From assembly GCA_030640255.1 (NCBI GenBank), contig DAOWJS010000100.1, forward strand, positions 1 through 11,229: DNA of 11,229 nt, read 5' to 3'. Shown here one piece after another: positions 6,609 to 11,229 of the stretch. The stretch comes from Dehalococcoidales bacterium. Its GTDB lineage: Bacteria; Chloroflexota; Dehalococcoidia; Dehalococcoidales; GCA-2688105. How positions within the stretch are numbered: the first letter of the stretch is position 1; every line of letters begins with the position of its first letter. Below the pieces are notes generated by a model. That model was not told the origin of the DNA, searched no databases, and was given only the letters and a program-made list of their open reading frames with translations. The position numbers and the translations under genes were made by a program.

Positions 6609-6672
6609 TTTAGAAAACCTTTAGAAATTCCAGCATTTTTTTAGCCTTTGTTTAGCCCCCCACCCCTATACT
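6609..6672 (+). promoter_or_regulatory. Promoter with four TTTAG operator half-sites before the pseudo-receiver gene
   Basis: TTTAG begins at 6609, 6620, 6640 and 6651: two pairs at exactly 11-bp spacing with a 20-bp step between them. The distal pair is TTTAGAAA-N3-TTTAGAAA, the same as in the kinase-operon promoter. Eleven bases after the last TTTAG lies TATACT (6667-6672), again identical. The proximal pair occupies the -35 region, which otherwise has no good hexamer, so the promoter probably depends on an OmpR/PhoB-type activator. Transcription would begin near 6679, about 27 nt before the GTG start. Confidence 0.72.
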
Positions 6673-6705
6673 GAACCCAAATGCCAGCAGAAAGAGAGCT
6701 AAACC

Positions 6706-7074
6706 GTGAAAGTCCTTGTTATTGAGGACAACGATGAAATCGTGGACGATGTTTCCCAGGTCTTGCACAGGCACTGGCCTCAAGCCAGATTGCTCGCTAC
6801 CCACCTGGGAAATAATGGGGTGAAGCTAGCCGATAACGAATCTCCTGACCTGGTCATCCTTGGTCTGGAGCTTCCTGATAAAGACGGCTTGGAGGTGTTA
6901 AGACGCATCCGCCTTTCCTCCACAGTGCCCATCCTCGTCCTGGCACCAAGAGAAGATGGCGTTGACATAGCTAAGGCGTTGGAATGGGGGGCCGACGGAT
7001 ATCTGGGCAAACCCCTCCGGAAGGCGGAGCTTACCGCCCGGATAAAGGCTTTGGTGAAAAGAGGGAGTCATTGA
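6706..7074 (+). CDS. Degenerate receiver-only response regulator lacking phospho-acceptor Asp
   Basis: A 122-residue CheY-fold protein starting at GTG 6706, with GAGAG (6694-6698) seven bases upstream. Family features remain: E7-D8 acidic pair, ESPDLVIL core, LPDKDG turn, and K102-P103 in LGKPL. The phospho-acceptor position, normally D in VILDL, is G53 (codon GGT; GAT would be the Asp codon), and the switch Thr/Ser is A80 in LVLAPRE. It should therefore not be phosphorylated in the usual way and may work by binding a partner. The sequence resembles the receiver of OmpR-type regulators but stops where a linker and DNA-binding domain would follow, and none is found downstream. Its promoter matches that of the kinase operon, suggesting co-expression. 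A single-base sequencing error could explain G53 but not A80 as well. Confidence 0.85.
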   Translation: MKVLVIEDNDEIVDDVSQVLHRHWPQARLLATHLGNNGVKLADNESPDLVILGLELPDKDGLEVLRRIRLSSTVPILVLAPREDGVDIAKALEWGADGYLGKPLRKAELTARIKALVKRGSH

Positions 7075-7110
7075 GGAAATTCTAAACAATATCAAATGAC
7101 CAAAACGGTT

Positions 7111-7138
7111 TTGACTTTTGAAATTTGGAAATTAGGAT
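7111..7138 (+). promoter_or_regulatory. Weak candidate promoter for the exported repeat protein
   Basis: TTGACT (7111-7116) and TAGGAT (7133-7138), 16 bp apart, give a modest sigma-70 match. The region is AT-rich with repeated ATTAGGATTT, which produces such matches easily. No terminator separates the pseudo-receiver gene from the exported protein gene, so read-through from 6672 is an alternative. Confidence 0.25.
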
Positions 7139-7170
7139 TTGGTGCTTAGATATTAGGATTTTGCTGTTCT

Positions 7171-7207
7171 GTCATTGCGAGAGGCGTTAGCCCCGAAGCA
7201 ATCTCAG
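7171..7207 (+). repeat. REP-like palindromic repeat, short form
   Basis: GTCATTGCGAG (7171-7181) and GCAATCTC (7198-7205) frame a 16-base centre; ATTGC pairs with GCAAT, and CTG (7169-7171) with CAG (7205-7207). It has the same outer frame as the element at 4836-4906 but lacks its long internal inverted repeat. It is preceded by an AT-rich stretch with ATTAGGATTT twice (7131-7140, 7152-7161). It ends 25 bp before the start codon of the exported protein gene and could influence its mRNA leader. Confidence 0.6.
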
Positions 7208-7231
7208 GGAATAATCAAAAAAGGAGAAAAA

Positions 7232-10200
7232 ATGAGAAGGTTTATATCAATCCTATTTGCCTTGGTGCTGGTGCTCAGCTTTAGTCTGTTGCCGGCATGT
7301 GCCGGTACTTCTATTACAGCGCCGGCAACACCATACGCAGTTGGCGATAGCACAGATGAGGCTACCAGGGTAAGCGTCATGGAAGCTTACGCAAAGCTGC
7401 CGATGCTTTTTACCGAAAACCAGGGACAGCTAGATGCCGAGGTTGAATACTATGTCAAGGCAGCCGGACAGACAATATATTTTACCGCTGACGGTATGGT
7501 GTTTGACTCTGTCCGCTATGAAGGGACAGAGGAGACCGATTTAGCCCATAGAAAAGCTGACCGGCTTGTTTTCAGTCTCGATTTCCTCGGTGCCAATAAA
7601 AGCCCGGTTATTGAAGGCAGAAACAAAGCTCAAGCAGTGTTAAATTACTTTATCGGCAATGACCCCGAAAAGTGGCACAGCGGTATACCCACCTACAGAG
7701 AGGTGGTATACAGTGGTATTTACCAGGGTATAGACCTCAGGCTTTATGGCACAGAGGGCTCACTTAGATATGACTTTGTGGTCCAGCCAGGGGCAAGGGT
7801 AGCCGACATAGCCCTTGCTTATGCCGGGGTGGACAGCCTGGCTATTGAAGGTGGGGAGCTATTGCTCGGCACCACATTCGGGGATATGAAGCAGAGCCAG
7901 CCTTATATTTATCAGCAGCTCGGCGATGAGGTAGTGGAGGTTGAAGGCGGTTTCAGGCTAGTTAGCAGTAACACCTATGGTTTTGAGGTTGCTGCCTATG
8001 ATGTGGCTTACCCGCTGGTCATCGACCCTGCGTTGCTCTACTCCACCTACCTGGGCGGCTCTAGCAACGACTATGGGTGTGGTATAGCTGTGGATAGTGC
8101 AGGCAATGCTTATGTCACCGGAAAGACAGATTCTACCAATTTCCCTACCCAAAATCCGTATCAAGGGAGTAATGCTGGAGAAGATGACGTCTTTGTTACC
8201 AAGCTTGCTGCCGATGGGAGCAGCCTGATATACTCCACCTACCTCGGCGGCAGTACCGAGGATGAGGTCGGATATGGTATAGCCGTTGACTCATCGGGTT
8301 GTGCCTATGTCACAGGAAACACATATTCTACCGATTTCCCTACCCAGAATCCTTATCAAGGAAGCCTTAACGGATTTAAGGATGCCTTTGTTACTAAGCT
8401 TGCTGCCGATGGAAGCAGCCTGATATACTCCACCTACCTCGGCGGCTCTGGTCTTGAGAGCGGGGGTGGTATAGCCGTTGACTCAGAGGGAAATGCCTAT
8501 GTCATAGGAAGTACACCGTCTGGCGATTTCCCGACCACGGCTAGTGCTTATCAACCAAGCCTTAACGTATATAATGACGTCTTTGTTACCAAGCTTGCTG
8601 CCAATGGAGGTAGCCTTGTCTACTCCACTTACCTCGGCGGCGACCATGGTGAGGACGGGTGGGATATAGCTGTTGACTCATTGGGTTGTGCCTATGTCGT
8701 CGGAACGACATGGTCTCCCCGTGAGCCAGGTGGTTCGCCCTTTCCCACCAAGAATGCTTTCCAGGCGACAAAACTCGGGGACTGGCCACGGAAGGATGTC
8801 TTTGTCGCCAAGATTGATACCACAAAGTCGGGCGATGCTAGCCTGATATACTCCACCTTCCTCGGTGGCCTTGAGGATGACCATGGGTATAGTATAGCTA
8901 TCAACTCAGGAAATGCCTATGTCACCGGATATACATATTCTACCGATTTTCCCACCAAGAATCCTTTTCAGGCGGCAAAGGCTGGAGATGAGGATGTCTT
9001 TGTTACCAAGATTGATACCACAAAGTCGGGCGATGCTAGCCTGATATACTCCACCTACCTAGGCGGTCCTGGTACTGATGAGTTGGAGCATGGGCGTGGT
9101 ATAGCTGTTGACTCATCGGGCTGTGCCTATGTCACCGGAGCTACAACCTCCAACAATTTCCCCACCCAGAATGCTTATCAAGAAGTCTATGGGGGAGGGA
9201 CGGATGCCTTTGTTACCAAGCTTGCTGCCGATGGAAGCAGCCTGGTCTACTCCACCTACCTCGGCGGCTGGCTCAATGATAATGGAGGCTGTTCCATCTG
9301 TGGCGATATAGCCGTTGACTCAGATGGAAATGCCTATGTCACCGGATGTACAGACTCTACCGATTTTCCCACCAAGAATCCTTATCAGGGAACCCGTTGT
9401 GGGGATTGGACTAATGATGTCTTTGTAGCGAAGTTGGGACCACCACCTGAGGTCTGGGTAGCTACCATTGGCAACGATAGCAATCCTGGAACTGAAACTG
9501 AGCCTTTTGCCACTATCCAGAAGGGTATCGATGCCGTAGCTAGCAGCGGCACGGTCAATGTGGCGGCGGGGACTTATGACCCATTTACCGTAGATAATTT
9601 TACTGGGCCACTAACCATTAAGTCTCAAGATGCTGCTAATCCTGCTATAGTCAAGGGCAGTCAGGCATATGGTACGAATAACACCATTATAGTCATCACA
9701 GACTCTACGGATATCAATCTAACTGATTTAGATATAGAGGGTGAAGGCTTGGAGGGAGACGACCCTCCGATTAATGCTTACGCTGTAATCTATGAAGATG
9801 CCACGGGTGAGGTAAAGGATTGCACCATATCGCCTAATACTGCTCAATTTTCTACTATGGAGGCCTGGGGATGGGCACATGGTGGCATCGGAATAGCCAT
9901 ATGGAACGGCGACAATGCCGCCATCATTTCTAATGTAACTGTTGATAGCTGCGCTATTAAAAAGTTTGGCTGCAGTGGTGTGGTCATCCACAATGGAGCC
10001 ACAGCTACTGTTAAGGACAGCACGATAATAGGCACGGTGTTTACCAGGGTCGACTGGAGTGTTTTTCAAGCTGGCATAGATGTAGATGCTGGTTGTGGCC
10101 ACCCTCTTGCTCCATGCACTGCCACTATCACCGGCAATGAGATATACAATGTTCGTAACACGACAGATACTACTGGCTCTTGTTGTTATGGAATTGTCAT

Positions 10201-11229
10201 AAATGCTTATAAGTTCTACGTTGCCAGTTATGAAGAATGCACGGTTCACATAACCGATAATGACATCCACCATAACAGTGTCGGAGTTAATGCAAACCAC
10301 TGCAGCCCTAACAAGGCTTACGCACACAATAACAAAATATACGACAATTATATAGATGGCGTGCTTACTTGTAGTGATAGTAATGGTGATTTTGTTGATT
10401 TTGATGCCACAAACAACTGGTGGGGTCATGTCTCTGGGCCATACCACCCCGACAGCAATCCTGCGGGCGAAGGCAATAGGGTAAGGAGTTACAATGCACA
10501 TTTGTGGCAAACACAAGGTGACCATGTTGACTATGACCCCTGGGCCAATGGGCTTCGGGCATACTCTGGGACTCCTCAATCGGGCACGGTTGGAACTGCT
10601 CTCGCCAATCCATTCATAGCCCAACTGAAGAACAGCGATGGCGACGATGTAGCAATAAGCGGTATAACAGCGACCTATGCCGTAACAGGGCCGGCTGGAG
10701 CAACTGGACAATCTATATCAAACGCAACAACTGACTCAAACGGTCGGGCGTCATCAACACTCACCCTGGGGAATAAAGTCGGCACATATACTGTGACCGC
10801 CAATGTTCCCGGTGAGTCAACGGCAACCTTCACTGCTACTGCCACCGCAGGTGCTCCAAATACAGTCACGCTTACCGCCAATCCCGTTGAGATAACGGCT
10901 GATGGCTCATCAACCTCTACCCTTACCGCCACAGTGAAGGACCAATACGGGAACAATGTGGCTGATGGCACCGATGTGGTATTTGAGACCGACCACGGTA
11001 CCCTGGGTTCAAGCACAGTTACCAAGCAAACTGCAAATGGTGTGGCTACGGCGACATTAACCTCAGAATCGAGCACCGAAACCATAATTGCTACAGTAAC
11101 CGCCACAGCTAACGGCGTCACAGACGCTATTGCTGTGTTCTTCATTCCCGAGGGCGGCGCCGAGGTGGAAGATTCCAAGACAGAGGAAACATCTTCCGGC
11201 GACGATACTGTTGATGCCAAGAATGAGGC
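7232..11229 (+). CDS. Exported DUF7948/SBBP-propeller/beta-helix/Big-1 protein, partial at 3' end
   Basis: One open frame of 1332 codons without a stop, cut by the window edge. ATG 7232 follows AAGGAG (7221-7226) by five bases. The N-terminus is a signal sequence (residues 1-23); LLPAC ends at C23, so it could be a lipoprotein, though Pro at -2 is atypical. Residues about 50-265 match DUF7948, with ENQGQ and later IPTYREVVYSGIYQGIDLRLY. Seven SBBP repeats follow, their YST(Y/F)LGG motifs starting at residues 270, 334, 399, 464, 540, 606 and 673: enough for a closed seven-bladed propeller. Residues 740 to about 1110 begin EVWVATIGNDSNPGTETEPF and form a parallel beta-helix (pectin-lyase fold) ending near WWGHVSGPYHP and VDYDPW. 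Two Big-1-like Ig domains lie at about 1113-1205 and 1210-1305, then an acidic tail. No enzyme motif is recognised; a cell-surface binding or adhesion role is inferred. Confidence 0.9.
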   Translation, partial: MRRFISILFALVLVLSFSLLPACAGTSITAPATPYAVGDSTDEATRVSVMEAYAKLPMLFTENQGQLDAEVEYYVKAAGQTIYFTADGMVFDSVRYEGTEETDLAHRKADRLVFSLDFLGANKSPVIEGRNKAQAVLNYFIGNDPEKWHSGIPTYREVVYSGIYQGIDLRLYGTEGSLRYDFVVQPGARVADIALAYAGVDSLAIEGGELLLGTTFGDMKQSQPYIYQQLGDEVVEVEGGFRLVSSNTYGFEVAAYDVAYPLVIDPALLYSTYLGGSSNDYGCGIAVDSAGNAYVTGKTDSTNFPTQNPYQGSNAGEDDVFVTKLAADGSSLIYSTYLGGSTEDEVGYGIAVDSSGCAYVTGNTYSTDFPTQNPYQGSLNGFKDAFVTKLAADGSSLIYSTYLGGSGLESGGGIAVDSEGNAYVIGSTPSGDFPTTASAYQPSLNVYNDVFVTKLAANGGSLVYSTYLGGDHGEDGWDIAVDSLGCAYVVGTTWSPREPGGSPFPTKNAFQATKLGDWPRKDVFVAKIDTTKSGDASLIYSTFLGGLEDDHGYSIAINSGNAYVTGYTYSTDFPTKNPFQAAKAGDEDVFVTKIDTTKSGDASLIYSTYLGGPGTDELEHGRGIAVDSSGCAYVTGATTSNNFPTQNAYQEVYGGGTDAFVTKLAADGSSLVYSTYLGGWLNDNGGCSICGDIAVDSDGNAYVTGCTDSTDFPTKNPYQGTRCGDWTNDVFVAKLGPPPEVWVATIGNDSNPGTETEPFATIQKGIDAVASSGTVNVAAGTYDPFTVDNFTGPLTIKSQDAANPAIVKGSQAYGTNNTIIVITDSTDINLTDLDIEGEGLEGDDPPINAYAVIYEDATGEVKDCTISPNTAQFSTMEAWGWAHGGIGIAIWNGDNAAIISNVTVDSCAIKKFGCSGVVIHNGATATVKDSTIIGTVFTRVDWSVFQAGIDVDAGCGHPLAPCTATITGNEIYNVRNTTDTTGSCCYGIVINAYKFYVASYEECTVHITDNDIHHNSVGVNANHCSPNKAYAHNNKIYDNYIDGVLTCSDSNGDFVDFDATNNWWGHVSGPYHPDSNPAGEGNRVRSYNAHLWQTQGDHVDYDPWANGLRAYSGTPQSGTVGTALANPFIAQLKNSDGDDVAISGITATYAVTGPAGATGQSISNATTDSNGRASSTLTLGNKVGTYTVTANVPGESTATFTATATAGAPNTVTLTANPVEITADGSSTSTLTATVKDQYGNNVADGTDVVFETDHGTLGSSTVTKQTANGVATATLTSESSTETIIATVTATANGVTDAIAVFFIPEGGAEVEDSKTEETSSGDDTVDAKNE
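8039..9436 (+). repeat. Seven tandem SBBP repeats (about 195 bp each)
   Basis: Units begin at TAC codons 8039, 8231, 8426, 8621, 8849, 9047 and 9248 and encode YST(Y/F)LGG...GIAVDS.G.AYVTG...FPT.N.(Y/F)Q...VFV.K. Unit lengths are 64, 65, 65, 76, 66 and 67 codons; the fourth carries an insertion around WSPREPGGSPFP. DNA identity is high between some units: 8808-8858 and 9006-9056 are identical over 51 bp, pointing to recent duplication or gene conversion within the gene. Confidence 0.9.

Noticed and set aside
6681..6725. 14-codon upstream frame (ATG 6681) overlapping the GTG start of the pseudo-receiver
   Set aside because: It would start almost at the predicted transcription start, has no ribosome-binding site, and could easily occur by chance.
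7081..7098. Possible further TTTAG/CTAAA box before the exported protein gene
   Set aside because: TCTAAAC at 7081 is followed 11 bp later only by TCAAATG; there is no second pair and no correctly spaced TATACT.
9728..10711. 327-codon open frame on the minus strand inside the exported protein gene
   Set aside because: It is antisense to a continuous, domain-bearing frame, has no Shine-Dalgarno I can defend, and its translation is a Val/Ile/Tyr/Cys-rich string without recognisable motifs. It arises from the codon bias of the beta-helix repeats.
10675..11220. 181-codon Val/Ala/Ser-rich open frame on the minus strand
   Set aside because: It is antisense to the Big-1-like domains; the composition mirrors the Thr/Ala/Ser-rich sense protein, and it has no domain of its own.
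1..11229. CRISPR array, tRNA, rRNA, insertion sequence or phage attachment site
   Set aside because: No regularly spaced identical repeats outside genes, no cloverleaf with conserved T-loop, no transposase or integrase frame were seen on either strand. The only regular repeats are within the kinase and the SBBP gene.

Overview
The window looks like a chromosomal segment of a Chloroflexota bacterium, most probably Dehalococcoidia or a close uncultured relative. This is inferred from the style of the proteins (orphan OmpR-like regulators, PAS-rich hybrid kinases, a DUF7948/SBBP surface protein) and from dispersed GTCATTGCGAG...GCAATCTC repeats. No rRNA, tRNA or other taxonomic marker is present, so the assignment is tentative. 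I see no CRISPR array, transposase, phage gene or tRNA.

Layout. Positions 1-4505 (minus strand) form one signalling operon read right to left: a 1039-residue membrane hybrid histidine kinase (4 TM, 3 PAS, HisKA, HATPase, 2 receivers), a DivK-like stand-alone receiver, an OmpR-type DNA-binding regulator, and a further regulator cut by the window edge. Positions 4506-5020 are non-coding and hold the kinase promoter and operator (minus strand), a REP-like repeat and an isolated plus-strand terminator. Positions 5021-5754 (plus) encode a tiny four-cysteine zinc-ribbon-like protein overlapping a membrane-anchored protein with a transglutaminase-like Cys/His/Asp pattern. Positions 5838-6533 encode a second OmpR-type regulator with its own promoter and a strong terminator. 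Positions 6706-7074 encode a receiver-only protein whose phospho-acceptor Asp is replaced by Gly. From 7232 to the window end runs an exported multidomain protein: DUF7948, seven SBBP propeller blades, a parallel beta-helix and two Big-1-like Ig domains, still open at the edge.

How they may work together. The most striking signal lies in the intergenic DNA. The kinase operon (minus strand, 4635-4699) and the pseudo-receiver gene (plus strand, 6609-6672) have the same promoter design: two TTTAG direct repeats 11 bp apart, a 20-21 bp step, two more TTTAG repeats 11 bp apart, then exactly 11 bp to an identical TATACT -10 box. Eleven-bp direct repeats abutting a -10 are what OmpR/PhoB-family activators bind. 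I infer that one of the two OmpR-type regulators here controls both transcripts. If so, the kinase and a non-phosphorylatable receiver would be induced together, a possible feedback arrangement. Whether the exported protein belongs to this regulon is not shown by the sequence.
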